DNA of 33,067 nucleotides from Candidatus Omnitrophota bacterium (lineage in GTDB: Bacteria > Omnitrophota > Gorgyraeia > S143-82), in assembly GCA_015494585.1 (NCBI GenBank), contig WGAY01000027.1, positions 1 through 33,067 on the forward strand, in the 5' to 3' direction. Every line of letters begins with the position of its first letter. The first letter of the stretch is position 1. Both the position numbers and the translations under genes were made by a program. Below are positions 9,188 through 17,584 of this stretch, in pieces. Under the pieces are notes generated by a model that saw nothing but the letters and a program-made list of their open reading frames with translations, ran no database searches and had not been told where the DNA came from.

Positions 9188-10510
9188 GTGAAAAGGATAT
9201 TGTTATTACTAGTATTTTTATCGCTTTCTTTGCCTTTATATTCCTCGGATAAGGCATCTATAAAAGTAGGGATTTCCTGCGATTTGTCTGATAGATATGG
9301 CGAGGTGGGAAAGGCCTATCTAGCTGGATGGCAGACCTATTTTAAAAAAATTAATAAAGAAAGAGGAGGCCTAGATGGCAAGAAGATTATCTGGAAGGTA
9401 TTAGATGACAGATCCAATCCAGAAAGGGCTGTTAAGAATACAGAGGAGTTATTAGCATGGGGGGCCGATGTCTTGGCAGGCTATGTTGGCCCTGATTGTA
9501 CAAGCAGTGTCGTAGATTATATTGAGGAAAATAAGAAAGAAATTAATTTATTTTTCCCTTTAAATGGTGGGAAGTTTATAAAGGAAAACCTCAGAAACAG
9601 GCTGTATTCAATAGATCCGCTTTTCTCTGACGAATCGGACCTCTTATTTTCCTATTTTGTTACTGAACAGCGTTCTGATAATTGGGGTATTGTCTATGAT
9701 GATTCCTATTCCGCCCAATATGTGAAGCAGGTCTTAGAGGAGAGGCTTTCTGAATATGCATTACGGCCTATACTGGTCGATATAAATAACGATATGGCGG
9801 TTACTCAGTTGATTGAATTCTGGCCAGATGTTATCGTCGTTGTACTGGATCCAGATTCGACATATAATTTTGTGAAGCGCCTTGTTGATAACATAGATGC
9901 CAAGAAGATGCCTTCGGTGGTTATAGTCTCTTCGGCATTTTCGTGTGAGAATATTCGTAAGATTTCTGATGTTATGCCTCCGGGAAAGTTTTTCTTTGTG
10001 CAGACAACCCCTTATCCTCAGGATAGGGATTATCCATTGATTAGGGAATATTTAGATGCTCTAAAGAAATACACCTCTGAGACTAAACCGTGCTTTATAT
10101 CCCTCCATGGTTATATTGCGGCAAAGATAATGTGTAACATACTCGCCAAATCAGGGGATACTTCAGTTTATTCTGTATCTCAGATAGCTGAGAGTATAGA
10201 TAACGATGTAGGTATTGGCAAGGACATCCGTTTTACCTCTGTTATTCATAGGATTCCAATTGGTGTTGGTCTATTTCAGATAATCGGAAAGAGCCCTGAG
10301 ATTAGGGAGGTTCTGTGGGAGAGTTTCTCTCATAGAAATTGTGATGTTGGTAAGGAATTTAGACAAGGGATAGAGAAAAGGCCAAAGAAGTCCATAGTTT
10401 CTTCTGTAGGCAAAGAGACAAAGCCCACTAATAGTGGTGATTCTCTGGACCAGTCTTCTGAGGCCTCAAGCGTTTCGGTTGAGATAAAAGACGTTGCGCC
10501 TGCGAATTAG
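9188..10510 (+). CDS. Periplasmic substrate-binding protein, branched-chain amino acid/amide type
   Basis: A 440-residue type I periplasmic binding protein (Peripla_BP_6/LivK-like). A signal peptide (MKRILLLLVFLSLSLPLYSS) is followed by IKVGISCDLSDRYGEVGKAY, GLDGKKIIWKVLDDRSNPE and the AGYVGPDCTSSVV loop that normally contacts ligand. No lipobox Cys is seen, so it is probably soluble in the periplasm. The last 50 residues are a Ser/Lys-rich low-complexity tail, longer than usual. Start is GTG 9188, 7 nt after AGGAGGG; an ATG at 9183 runs into a stop after two codons. No ABC permease or ATPase genes follow, which argues for a sensory partner of the chemoreceptor just upstream more than a transport role. 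Confidence 0.87.
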   Translation: MKRILLLLVFLSLSLPLYSSDKASIKVGISCDLSDRYGEVGKAYLAGWQTYFKKINKERGGLDGKKIIWKVLDDRSNPERAVKNTEELLAWGADVLAGYVGPDCTSSVVDYIEENKKEINLFFPLNGGKFIKENLRNRLYSIDPLFSDESDLLFSYFVTEQRSDNWGIVYDDSYSAQYVKQVLEERLSEYALRPILVDINNDMAVTQLIEFWPDVIVVVLDPDSTYNFVKRLVDNIDAKKMPSVVIVSSAFSCENIRKISDVMPPGKFFFVQTTPYPQDRDYPLIREYLDALKKYTSETKPCFISLHGYIAAKIMCNILAKSGDTSVYSVSQIAESIDNDVGIGKDIRFTSVIHRIPIGVGLFQIIGKSPEIREVLWESFSHRNCDVGKEFRQGIEKRPKKSIVSSVGKETKPTNSGDSLDQSSEASSVSVEIKDVAPAN

Positions 10511-10513
10511 TCC

Positions 10514-10542
10514 TTGATTTAGCTCAAGTATTCCTTTAAAAT
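10514..10542 (+). promoter_or_regulatory. Sigma70-like promoter for tRNA-Cys/tRNA-Leu
   Basis: TTGATT at 10514-10519 and TAAAAT at 10537-10542 are separated by exactly 17 bp. Transcription would start around 10549, giving a leader of a few bases before tRNA-Cys at 10554. Both boxes match the consensus at five of six positions. Confidence 0.7.
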
Positions 10543-10553
10543 CTTAAATTCAT

Positions 10554-10629
10554 GGTGGCGTACCCAAGTAGCTAAGGGAACGGTCTGCAAAACCGTCATT
10601 CGCGGGTGCAAATCCCGCCGCCACCTCCA
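10554..10629 (+). tRNA. tRNA-Cys (GCA)
   Basis: A complete cloverleaf. The acceptor GGTGGCG pairs with CGCCACC, the anticodon stem is ACGGT/ACCGT with loop CTGCAAA (anticodon GCA at 10587-10589), and the T arm is GCGGG-TGCAAAT-CCCGC. The discriminator is T, as expected for tRNA-Cys, and CCA is encoded at 10627-10629. The T loop starts TGC instead of the usual TTC. Confidence 0.95.
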
Positions 10630-10644
10630 AATTGAAATTGTCCT

Positions 10645-10730
10645 GCCGGGATGGCGGAATTGGCAGACGCAAGGGACTTAAAATCCCTCGCCCCTCTGTG
10701 GGCGTGCCGGTTCAAGTCCGGCTCCCGGCA
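10645..10730 (+). tRNA. tRNA-Leu (TAA)
   Basis: An 86-nt class II tRNA. Acceptor GCCGGGA pairs with TCCCGGC at 10723-10729, the anticodon stem AGGGA/TCCCT holds loop CTTAAAA (anticodon TAA at 10679-10681), a long variable arm (CGCCCCTCTGTGGGCG) follows, and the T loop is TTCAAGT. The discriminator is A; CCA is not encoded (TAT follows). It lies 15 bp behind tRNA-Cys and is probably cotranscribed with it. Confidence 0.95.
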
Positions 10731-10738
10731 TATTTTTT

Positions 10739-10818
10739 AAGCATGAAGCATGAAGAAGGAAGGGATTTTATTTTCAAGAAATTTGTCCTTTATTCTCTAT
10801 CTTTCACTCTTCATGCTT
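10739..10818. repeat. Intergenic hairpin repeat, copy C (weaker relative)
   Basis: AAGCATGAAG at 10739-10748 is perfectly complementary to CTTCATGCTT at 10809-10818. A purine-rich arm, an AT-rich core and a pyrimidine-rich arm lie between, followed by TTCTTGAATATG. The layout matches the elements at 1875 and 12768, but the core sequence is less alike, so membership in the same family is tentative. It may also terminate the tRNA transcript. Confidence 0.5.
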
Positions 10819-10859
10819 TGTTCTTGAATATGTTACGTTTTTATCCTCTTTAAATATCT

Positions 10860-11762
10860 ATGATTCAAGATATATATAAATTTAAAGATAGATTTTTACT
10901 GTATCTCAGCCTAGAGCGCAATTATTCAGATAAGACGGTTTATAACTATGCCTTGGATTTGGGTGATTTTATCGATTTCCTCTCGAAGGATGCGGGTATC
11001 AATGATATTTCAGGTGTCTCACCTCTAGTAGTAAGGATGTATTTGTCATCCCTTAGAAGGAGGAATTATAGCCGGCGTTCTATTTCGCGTCGACTTGCGG
11101 CTTTGCGTTCATTTTTTAGGTATTTGCTGCAACGTGATGTCATTAATAAGAGTCCAATGAGTGCTGTAAGGAATCCTCGTATAGAAAAGAAATTGCCTTT
11201 GTTTTTGACTGAAGAGCAGGTAGAACATCTTCTCTCTATGGATTATGGCACAGATTTCAAGGGGCTCAGGGATAGGGCTATTATTGAGGTGCTTTATTCG
11301 ACGGGAGCGAGGGTTAGTGAATTGGTTGGGATTTCCCTATATGACATAGATATCTCGGCTAATACGGTGCGTCTTATGGGAAAGGGACGGAAGGAGAGGA
11401 TTGCAGTGCTTGGGTCGATGGCCAGGAAGGCGATAGATGCCTATCTGCCGTTGCGCGCAAGGTTAGTCAGTGGAGATGAGACGGCCCTATTTGTGAATAA
11501 ATTTGGGAAGAGGATTTCGGTACGTTCAGTTGAGACTATAGTGAAGCAGAGGCTTATTCAGGCGGGTATATGGAAGAAGGGATTGAGTGTCCATAGTATC
11601 CGCCATTCATTTGCTACTCATCTATTGAATAGGGGGGCGGGTTTAAGGGATGTGCAGGAGATGTTAGGGCATAAGAACCTTATTACCACTCAAATATATA
11701 CGCATTTAACAATAGATAAGATGAGGCAGGTCTATGATGCAGCTCATCCACATGCCCACTAA
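10860..11762 (+). CDS. xerC: Tyrosine recombinase XerC/XerD family
   Basis: A 300-residue tyrosine recombinase of housekeeping Xer length, probably resolving chromosome dimers at dif with a partner. The N-terminal SAM-like core-binding domain (FLLYLSLERNYSDKTVYNYALD) is followed by the catalytic domain with all active residues: R151 (TGARVSEL), K175 (GKGRKE), H245 and R248 (HSIRHSFATHLL), H271 (LGHKN) and nucleophile Y280 (IYTH). No Shine-Dalgarno lies before ATG 10860. It follows tRNA-Leu, but the length, the absence of a truncated tRNA copy and the lack of phage genes argue against an integrase. XerC versus XerD cannot be settled from sequence by eye. Confidence 0.88.
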   Translation: MIQDIYKFKDRFLLYLSLERNYSDKTVYNYALDLGDFIDFLSKDAGINDISGVSPLVVRMYLSSLRRRNYSRRSISRRLAALRSFFRYLLQRDVINKSPMSAVRNPRIEKKLPLFLTEEQVEHLLSMDYGTDFKGLRDRAIIEVLYSTGARVSELVGISLYDIDISANTVRLMGKGRKERIAVLGSMARKAIDAYLPLRARLVSGDETALFVNKFGKRISVRSVETIVKQRLIQAGIWKKGLSVHSIRHSFATHLLNRGAGLRDVQEMLGHKNLITTQIYTHLTIDKMRQVYDAAHPHAH

Positions 11763-12510
11763 TCTCCTTGTTTTTGTTGTCTCTCTTGTCTTTCCGATGT
11801 TTGGACAGGGTGGTGGGGCTGTCTATGTGCCGTTATTCAATGCCAATGGATATGATTTCTATACATCAGTGGCACTGAGTCAGCTGCTTATATTTTTCTC
11901 GGCCTTGACAGTGGTCTTTGTCTATCATAGGGCGCGGTTGATTTCTTGGCCGTTGTTTCTACTGATAGAGTTGCCGACTATAATCGGGGCCTTTTTTGGC
12001 GGGGTTGTGTCGTATTTTATCCCTACAGAATGGGCCAGGGTGTTTTTTATAATACTGGTGTCTTTGAGTGGGGCATCTATGCTCTTTGGTTGGGTGAATG
12101 ATTCCTCCCATAGTGACTTTGATTTTGCGCGGGTGATTAAAGAAAAGAAGTTGCGATTTATCTTTGGGGCATTATTTATGTTTTTCGCGGGTGCTATGGC
12201 AGGGCTTCTGGGTATAGGAGGGGGGATAATTAAAGTTCCGGTAATGGTTTTGTTCCTGGGGATACCTGTGAAGGTTGCAGCGGCTACATCAGGGCTTATG
12301 GTGGGATTTACTGCGATAAGTGGTCTGCTGGGGCATAAGGCAGTGGGACATATTGTGTTATCCTCTAATGTGGTGGTTTATGTGCTTACGGTTGTTGTTG
12401 GTTCGGCTGTAGGGGCGCGTATTGGTGTGCGGCTAGATAGGAGGCGATTTAGACGATATATAGGGGGTTTGCTTTTGACTGTGGCATTGCTTTATTTGTT
12501 TATTAGGTAA
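11734..12510 (+). CDS. TSUP family (TauE/SafE) anion permease
   Basis: A 258-residue membrane protein with about seven to eight hydrophobic segments. The two internal repeats each carry the TSUP glycine motif: GQGGGAVYVPLF in the first half and GIGGGIIKVPVMVLF in the second. Members export or import sulfite, sulfoacetate or related sulfur and organic anions; the substrate cannot be told. The frame overlaps xerC by 29 bp if ATG 11734 is used, with ATG 11737 and ATG 11752 (11-bp overlap) as alternatives. GAGGCAGG at 11723-11730 favours 11734 or 11737. Overlap suggests cotranslation with xerC. Confidence 0.87.
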   Translation: MMQLIHMPTNLLVFVVSLVFPMFGQGGGAVYVPLFNANGYDFYTSVALSQLLIFFSALTVVFVYHRARLISWPLFLLIELPTIIGAFFGGVVSYFIPTEWARVFFIILVSLSGASMLFGWVNDSSHSDFDFARVIKEKKLRFIFGALFMFFAGAMAGLLGIGGGIIKVPVMVLFLGIPVKVAAATSGLMVGFTAISGLLGHKAVGHIVLSSNVVVYVLTVVVGSAVGARIGVRLDRRRFRRYIGGLLLTVALLYLFIR

Positions 12511-12606
12511 GATGGGTCAGAGGGGATTTGGTTTACTAGATTTTTATCTGGGATAGTACTTATTAGTGTATAATGTGTTTTTGCCTATTTGGGGTTTTGG
12601 TATAAG

Positions 12607-12679
12607 TGGACCAGAGGGGATTCGAACCCCCGACTTCCACAATGCGAATGTGGCGCTCTCCCAACTGAGCTACTGGCCC
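12607..12679 (-). tRNA. tRNA-Ala (CGC)
   Basis: On the minus strand, acceptor GGGCCAG pairs with CTGGTCC and holds the G3:U70 wobble pair that identifies alanine tRNA. The anticodon stem is CCACA/TGTGG with loop TTCGCAT (anticodon CGC at 12644-12646), and the T arm contains GTTCGAATC. The discriminator is A; CCA is not encoded. It reads GCG codons and lies opposite to the flanking genes. Confidence 0.95.
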
Positions 12680-12697
12680 ATTTGATTTGAAATTTGT

Positions 12698-12703
12698 ATT
12701 ATA
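12698..12703 (-). promoter_or_regulatory. -10 box for tRNA-Ala
   Basis: A perfect TATAAT on the minus strand ends 18 nt before the tRNA-Ala 5' end. Transcription would start near 12691, giving a leader of about 11 nt. No good -35 box is visible at 16-18 bp. Confidence 0.45.
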
Positions 12704-12767
12704 ACATCTATGGATTTTTTAGTATGATATTATATAAACCCAGATTATGCAATAGGGTATTAATATT

Positions 12768-12885
12768 AAGAATAAAGAATGGAGTATGGAGAATGGAGGA
12801 AAATATAATATTAGTAAATAAAAATCCTTCATGTTTCATGTTCCCTTTTTCATTCTTGATAAAAATGCTGTGGTTTTGAGATTTG
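12768..12885. repeat. Intergenic hairpin repeat, copy B
   Basis: A purine-rich arm (AAGAATAAAGAATGGAGTAT...), an AT-rich core and a pyrimidine-rich arm ending CATTCTT. The arms pair imperfectly, with 12775-12781 perfectly complementary to 12851-12857. From about 12794 the sequence aligns with 1899-1985 over some 90 bases, sharing GGAAAATATA, AAAATCCTTCAT and AAAAATGCTGTGGTTTTGA. The rest of the gap between tRNA-Ala and apgM holds nothing else I recognise. Confidence 0.65.
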
Positions 12886-12927
12886 TGATTTTTATTGTGA
12901 TAATAGGTTATTTTTATAGGGTGACAT

Positions 12928-14127
12928 ATGAAATATATTCTTCTAGTTCCAGATGGTGCCTGGGATAGGCCTCTTGAGCAATTGAAAGGGCGGACCCCCT
13001 TGGAGGTTGCGGACACACCTAATATGGATAGACTTGCCAGAGAGGGGGTTGTTGGTATGGTCAAGACTGTGCCGGATGGTTTTTCCCCTGCTAGTGATGT
13101 GGCCAATATGAGTCTATTGGGTTATCCACCTGAAGAATTCTACTCCGGAAGGGCCCCCCTGGAGGCCGCTAATATAGGTGTCTCTATTGGAGAAGATGAA
13201 GTTGCTTTCAGGTGTAATTTGGTAACTGTCTATGATGGCAAGATGGTCGATTACAGTGCCGGACATATATCGACGCATGAGGCCGAATACCTTATAGATG
13301 ATCTCAATAATGCCTTTGGTCCGGGTTTTAGATTCTACACTGGTACGAGTTATCGCCATCTATTGGTCATCAAAACCGATGCTCCTGGCTCTTTCCTAGA
13401 GGTGGAATGCACCCCGCCTCACAATATAATTGGGCAGGAGATCGATAGATATCTGCCTCGTGGAAATGATAAGGCGGCCTCTGTATTGGTACGGTTGATG
13501 GAGGATTCGGTGGCCGTATTGTCGGCAAGCGATGTGAACAAGGTCCGTATTGACCTAAAGGAGAATCCTGCGACGATGATATGGCTCTGGGGGCAGGGTG
13601 TAGCTAAGGAGATGCCTTTGTTTAAAGATAGATATGGGATAAGCGGTGCTATGATATCTGCAGTTGACCTGTTGAAGGGGCTTGGTCGAAAGGTAGGTCT
13701 GGAGATTATAGATGTGCCTGGTGCTACTGGTTATTACGATACAAATTATAGGGCAAAGGCTGAATATGGTTTGAAGGCATTGAGGGAACATGATTTTGTT
13801 ATGATTCATCTGGAGGCCCCTGATGAGGCCGGCCACAATGGCCATCTCGATGAGAAGATTCGGGCAATAGAGCGGTTTGACCACATAATAGTTGGTGGGT
13901 TTTTGAATGAGTTCGGCCGTTCTGCTGGTGCCAGGATCTTGGTTTCCCCTGATCACCCGACGCCTCTTTCCATAAGGACGCATAGTTCTGATCCAGTGGG
14001 ATTTGTGATATGGGGAGATGGGGTAGCTCCGGATTCGGCTAGTAGTTATTCAGAGAGGGTCTGTCAGGCCTCTGACTTGTTTTTACCTTCAGGGTCAGAG
14101 TTATTTACGCAGTTTATTGGGAGGTAG
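12928..14127 (+). CDS. apgM: Cofactor-independent phosphoglycerate mutase, archaeal/ApgM type
   Basis: A 399-residue alkaline-phosphatase-superfamily enzyme interconverting 3- and 2-phosphoglycerate in glycolysis and gluconeogenesis. LLVPDGAWDRP places the first metal-binding Asp. TPLEVADTPNMDRLA, FSPASDVANMSLLGYPPE and FYSGRAPLEAANIGV are diagnostic of the ApgM group. C-terminal metal ligands are in HLEAPDEAGHNGH and VSPDHPTP. Length is normal for the family. A GGTGA ahead of ATG 12928 serves as SD. The stop at 14127 lies within the SD region of the next gene, so the two are probably translationally coupled. Older annotations sometimes call this group phosphonopyruvate decarboxylase-related. 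Confidence 0.93.
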   Translation: MKYILLVPDGAWDRPLEQLKGRTPLEVADTPNMDRLAREGVVGMVKTVPDGFSPASDVANMSLLGYPPEEFYSGRAPLEAANIGVSIGEDEVAFRCNLVTVYDGKMVDYSAGHISTHEAEYLIDDLNNAFGPGFRFYTGTSYRHLLVIKTDAPGSFLEVECTPPHNIIGQEIDRYLPRGNDKAASVLVRLMEDSVAVLSASDVNKVRIDLKENPATMIWLWGQGVAKEMPLFKDRYGISGAMISAVDLLKGLGRKVGLEIIDVPGATGYYDTNYRAKAEYGLKALREHDFVMIHLEAPDEAGHNGHLDEKIRAIERFDHIIVGGFLNEFGRSAGARILVSPDHPTPLSIRTHSSDPVGFVIWGDGVAPDSASSYSERVCQASDLFLPSGSELFTQFIGR

Positions 14128-14131
14128 GTTT

Positions 14132-15718
14132 ATGGTCTTCTTCCTAATTACTCTGGGTTTTGGGTTTTTCTTTTTGGGTTTTTCTTTTTATGCGCGGCTT
14201 CTAGAAGGACTTTTTGATGTGGATGCTTCCAATCCTACACCTGCTGTACAGAAGTCAGATGGGGTAGATTCTGTTCCAGCTAAGTGGCCGGTATTATTTG
14301 GACATCACTTTGCCTCGATTGCAGGGGCGGCACCTATTATTGGTCCTGTACTGGCGGTGAGCCTATGGGGATGGGTACCTGTCTACTGGTGGGTAGTGCT
14401 TGGTTCGGTTTTTGTGGGTGGTTTGCATGACTTCGGTTCTCTTATGCTTTCCCTTAGGTTCGCTGGTAAGACGGTTGCTGAGGTGGCAGAGGGGATTATC
14501 TCTTCTCGTGCAAGGCAGGTCTTCGCTATGTTTCTCTGGTTTGCTCTGGTTTTGGTTGTTGCAGTCTTTGCATCGGTATCGGCGAAGACTTTTGTAGAAG
14601 GACCTGAGATAGTTTTACCTTCCTTTGGCTTGATATTGGTGGCGGTCTTGGTTGGTTTTTTAATGAATAAAAAGGGAATGTCTCTCTTACCTGTAACATT
14701 TATTGGATTGGGGTCTTTTATACTTCTTATAATACTCGGCCAGTTTCTTCCAGTACAGATGGTGGGTAGGGATGCCCTGGCTATATGGGTTATTTTGCTT
14801 CTGCTTTATGCCCTTGTTGCCTCGGTTGCACCTGTTCATTATCTCCTTCAACCGAGGGATTATTTATCTTCTTATCTATTGTTCTTTGGTCTTGTAATCG
14901 GCTATATTGGGCTATTTCTATCTCATCCGACTATAAGACTTCCTGAGACGACGATGAAGGCACCTTTCGACTTTTGGCCTATGCTTTTTATAGTGGTTGC
15001 CTGTGGGGCGGTTTCTGGATTCCATTCCCTGATAGCGAGTGGTACCACTGCCAGGCAGATATCCAATGAGGGCCATGGCAGGTATGTGGTTTATCTGGCT
15101 ATGCTGGCAGAGGGTGCGCTTGCATTGCTGGCGGTCTTTGCTGTTATAGTGGGTTTCTCTTCAATGGATGAGTTTCTCAAGGTGCTGAAGTCAGGGGGAC
15201 CTATAGAGGCCTTTTCTGTAGGATTTGGCCAGCTGACAAGGGTAGTCCTTGGCGATTGGGGTAAGTCGTTTGCAGTGATTATGTTAAATGCCTTTGTCCT
15301 GACAACCCTGGATACGGCTACCAGGATAGGTAGGTATATAACCGAAGAGATAACAGGCATAAAAAATAGGTGGATTACTTCCCTTATTGTTGTTGTGCCA
15401 GCGGCTGTCCTGGCCCTTACAGGGAAATGGAAGGCAGTCTGGCCGTTGTTTGGCGCTGCAAATCAGTTGATAGCTGCAATGGTTTTGCTTTTGATAGCTA
15501 GCTTTTTGGCCTATAGAAAAAAGAAGGCAGGGTTTGTGCTTATCATATCTATTTTTAGCTATATAACTATAATGTCGGCGTTGATGAAGAAGTCTATTGA
15601 GTTTTTTGATAAAGGAGAGACCTTATTATTGACTATTGGAATTGTCCTGCTATTTCTGTCTTTATATATGGTTGTGGAGCTGTTTAAAAAGCGTGCTAGT
15701 AGTGGTGGCCAATTGTGA
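14132..15718 (+). CDS. cstA: Carbon starvation protein A (CstA) family transporter
   Basis: A 528-residue polytopic inner-membrane protein with about 14 hydrophobic segments. WPVLFGHHFASIAGAAPIIGP and GLHDFGSLMLSLR are the CstA signature; FHSLIASGTTARQI and TTLDTATRIGRYI are further conserved blocks. Characterised relatives take up pyruvate or peptides. It is shorter than E. coli CstA (about 700 residues), like clostridial and candidate-phylum forms. The TTG at 14117 that overlaps apgM is rejected: GGGAGG at 14119-14124 is 7 nt before ATG 14132. Coupling to apgM fits a role in supply of three-carbon substrates, which is inference. Confidence 0.93.
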   Translation: MVFFLITLGFGFFFLGFSFYARLLEGLFDVDASNPTPAVQKSDGVDSVPAKWPVLFGHHFASIAGAAPIIGPVLAVSLWGWVPVYWWVVLGSVFVGGLHDFGSLMLSLRFAGKTVAEVAEGIISSRARQVFAMFLWFALVLVVAVFASVSAKTFVEGPEIVLPSFGLILVAVLVGFLMNKKGMSLLPVTFIGLGSFILLIILGQFLPVQMVGRDALAIWVILLLLYALVASVAPVHYLLQPRDYLSSYLLFFGLVIGYIGLFLSHPTIRLPETTMKAPFDFWPMLFIVVACGAVSGFHSLIASGTTARQISNEGHGRYVVYLAMLAEGALALLAVFAVIVGFSSMDEFLKVLKSGGPIEAFSVGFGQLTRVVLGDWGKSFAVIMLNAFVLTTLDTATRIGRYITEEITGIKNRWITSLIVVVPAAVLALTGKWKAVWPLFGAANQLIAAMVLLLIASFLAYRKKKAGFVLIISIFSYITIMSALMKKSIEFFDKGETLLLTIGIVLLFLSLYMVVELFKKRASSGGQL

Positions 15719-15749
15719 ACAGGCAATAATGTAAAAGAGGGGCGTGTAT

Positions 15750-16796
15750 ATGGAAAAAGAGGTGAAGATAAATCCTACTTATGAAGAGGTCAGGGATAGG
15801 GATGTACTTAAGTGTGAGGAGGATTTGCCAGGGAGATATTGGGAATATAGACGAAAATGGGAAGAGAATCCAAAGAAGAATATAGTGGAAGATTTCCCTT
15901 TGAATCTTGATCTGGAGGTCTCTTCTTACTGTAACCTGCGTTGCCCTATGTGTTACAGGACGCTGGTTGATTTTGAGGGGAAAGAGAATAAGAGATTAGG
16001 ATTTATGTCCTGGGAGCTGTTTAGTAAGTGTATAGATGAGGGTGCAGAGTACGGGCTTTATGCGGTGAAGTTGAATTATCTTGGAGAGCCCTTGATGCAT
16101 AAGGATATACCCAAGATGATTGCCTATGCGAAAAAGAAGGGGGTTGTGGATGTCCAATTTAACACCAACGGAGTGCTTTTGGAGGGTGAGCTTGCAGAGA
16201 GGATAATAGATAGCGGAGTGGATAGGGTCATTATCTCTTTTGACTCGATAAAAAAAGAGAAATATGAGGCGATAAGGATAGGTGCAAGGTTTGAAGATGT
16301 GGTGAAAAATGTAGAGGATTTTATTGCGTTGAGGAGGAAGAAGGGGCTAAAGCGGCCCTGTATTCGTGTTTCTATGGTGAAGATGCGGGACAATCTCGAT
16401 GAGGTTGATGAGTTCTACAACTTTTGGATGGAGAGGGGAGTGGATCTGGTGACTTATGTGAACTATGTGAATTATATGGGTAAAGATCCAGATGCTGAGA
16501 AGCGCTATATAAGCAAACCGGCTAAGATGAGGGACGATTTTATATGTGCCCAGCTATGGCAGAGGTTGTTTGTATGGTGGGATGGACGGATTACACCATG
16601 TTGCGGAGATTACGAGGCAGGATGTCTGTTGGGTGATGCGAATAAGGATAGCCTGCACGAGATTTGGGTAGGTCCGCGCTTGCAGTCTTTAAGGGATCTG
16701 CATTGGAATGGAAGATATAAGGAGATGAGTATATGCAGACAGTGTACCCTTCCATATACAGTGGCGGTTATGGAAGGAATGGATACGGACGGTTAG
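15750..16796 (+). CDS. Radical SAM/SPASM domain protein
   Basis: A 348-residue radical SAM enzyme. CNLRCPMC (C61, C65, C68) binds the SAM-cleaving [4Fe-4S] cluster, and a TIM-barrel-like core follows (LNYLGEPLMHKDIPKMI, VQFNTNGVLL). The C-terminal SPASM region has cysteines for auxiliary clusters (FICAQLW, ITPCCGDYEAGCLLGD, ICRQCTLPY). Family members modify peptides, cofactors or sugars; no precursor peptide is visible beside it. ATG 15750 is 7 nt after AGAGGGG, so the GTG at 15744 is rejected. The exporter gene begins 21 bp downstream, which suggests a link with surface polysaccharide, but the substrate is unknown. Confidence 0.88.
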   Translation: MEKEVKINPTYEEVRDRDVLKCEEDLPGRYWEYRRKWEENPKKNIVEDFPLNLDLEVSSYCNLRCPMCYRTLVDFEGKENKRLGFMSWELFSKCIDEGAEYGLYAVKLNYLGEPLMHKDIPKMIAYAKKKGVVDVQFNTNGVLLEGELAERIIDSGVDRVIISFDSIKKEKYEAIRIGARFEDVVKNVEDFIALRRKKGLKRPCIRVSMVKMRDNLDEVDEFYNFWMERGVDLVTYVNYVNYMGKDPDAEKRYISKPAKMRDDFICAQLWQRLFVWWDGRITPCCGDYEAGCLLGDANKDSLHEIWVGPRLQSLRDLHWNGRYKEMSICRQCTLPYTVAVMEGMDTDG

Positions 16797-16817
16797 TGAG
16801 AGAATGGAGGTAGAAAT

Positions 16818-17564
16818 ATGTTTCGTAAGGTAGTATTGGTATTGTTGCTTGTTTCCCCTCTGTTTTTTACGAGAGGTTTTGCCTTTGATGCGCAGAAGGC
16901 TGGAGTGAAGGGTGAAGACCAAAAGAAAGGTTATACCATTGTTTACCTCGGCAGGGACAACGATATTTTTGGCTTTGATGTCGAGCCTTATACCCTGGGC
17001 AAAGACGATGTGATTCAGATAGATGTGCAGGGGCATCCAGAGTTTAGCGGTCAGTTTACGGTCAGCCCAGAAGGTAAGATTCAGTATCAATACATTGGAG
17101 ATATAAGCGTGGAAGGACTAACGAAAGAAGAGGTTAGGGATAAGATAAAGGGATTATTGGCTGAGTATATACATCAGCCTCAGGTTATGGTGAAGATACT
17201 GCAGTTTAGGAGTAAGTATATATATGTTATGGGAGAGGTAGGCAAGCCCGGGAAGTACCCTATGAAGGGGGCAGGAATGTCAGTAAGGGATGCCATTATT
17301 GCGGCAGGATTGGTGACCTCTGATGCGGGTATGCGGGGTACGCGTCTAATAAGACCTATGGACGATAAGGTATATGTGCGTAAGGTTGATGTTTGTAAGA
17401 TCCTTTATGAAGGTGTCCTCGATGAAAACTATATGTTAAGGCCAGGCGATATTATTTATGTGCCTACCCTGGCCGTGAGTAAGATCTCGCGTGTAATAGA
17501 CAAGATAGTTAGCCCATTTTATAAGGCGGCAATAGTGAAGGATGTTGCCGATATAAACGATTAG
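16818..17564 (+). CDS. Polysaccharide export protein, Wza/SLBB-like
   Basis: A 248-residue secreted protein with a signal peptide (VVLVLLLVSPLFFTRGFA). The poly-export domain is YTLGKDDVIQIDVQGHPEFS...TVSPEGKIQYQYIGDISVEG, and one SLBB domain follows (YIYVMGEVGKPGKYPMKGAGMSVRDAI). Such proteins form the outer-membrane or periplasmic part of capsule and exopolysaccharide export. No lipobox Cys follows the signal peptide, unlike many Wza proteins. SD GGAGGT precedes ATG 16818 by 6 nt. No tyrosine kinase/copolymerase (Wzc) gene is adjacent. Confidence 0.9.
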   Translation: MFRKVVLVLLLVSPLFFTRGFAFDAQKAGVKGEDQKKGYTIVYLGRDNDIFGFDVEPYTLGKDDVIQIDVQGHPEFSGQFTVSPEGKIQYQYIGDISVEGLTKEEVRDKIKGLLAEYIHQPQVMVKILQFRSKYIYVMGEVGKPGKYPMKGAGMSVRDAIIAAGLVTSDAGMRGTRLIRPMDDKVYVRKVDVCKILYEGVLDENYMLRPGDIIYVPTLAVSKISRVIDKIVSPFYKAAIVKDVADIND

Positions 17565-17584
17565 TATTGATATTAACATAGATT

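Noticed and set aside
10632-10853. 73-residue coding frame
   Set aside because: It runs through tRNA-Leu and the hairpin repeat and has no protein-like features.
10645-11762. Integrase gene beside a tRNA attachment site (genomic island)
   Set aside because: The recombinase has housekeeping Xer length, no second partial tRNA-Leu copy is seen, and no phage or island genes follow.
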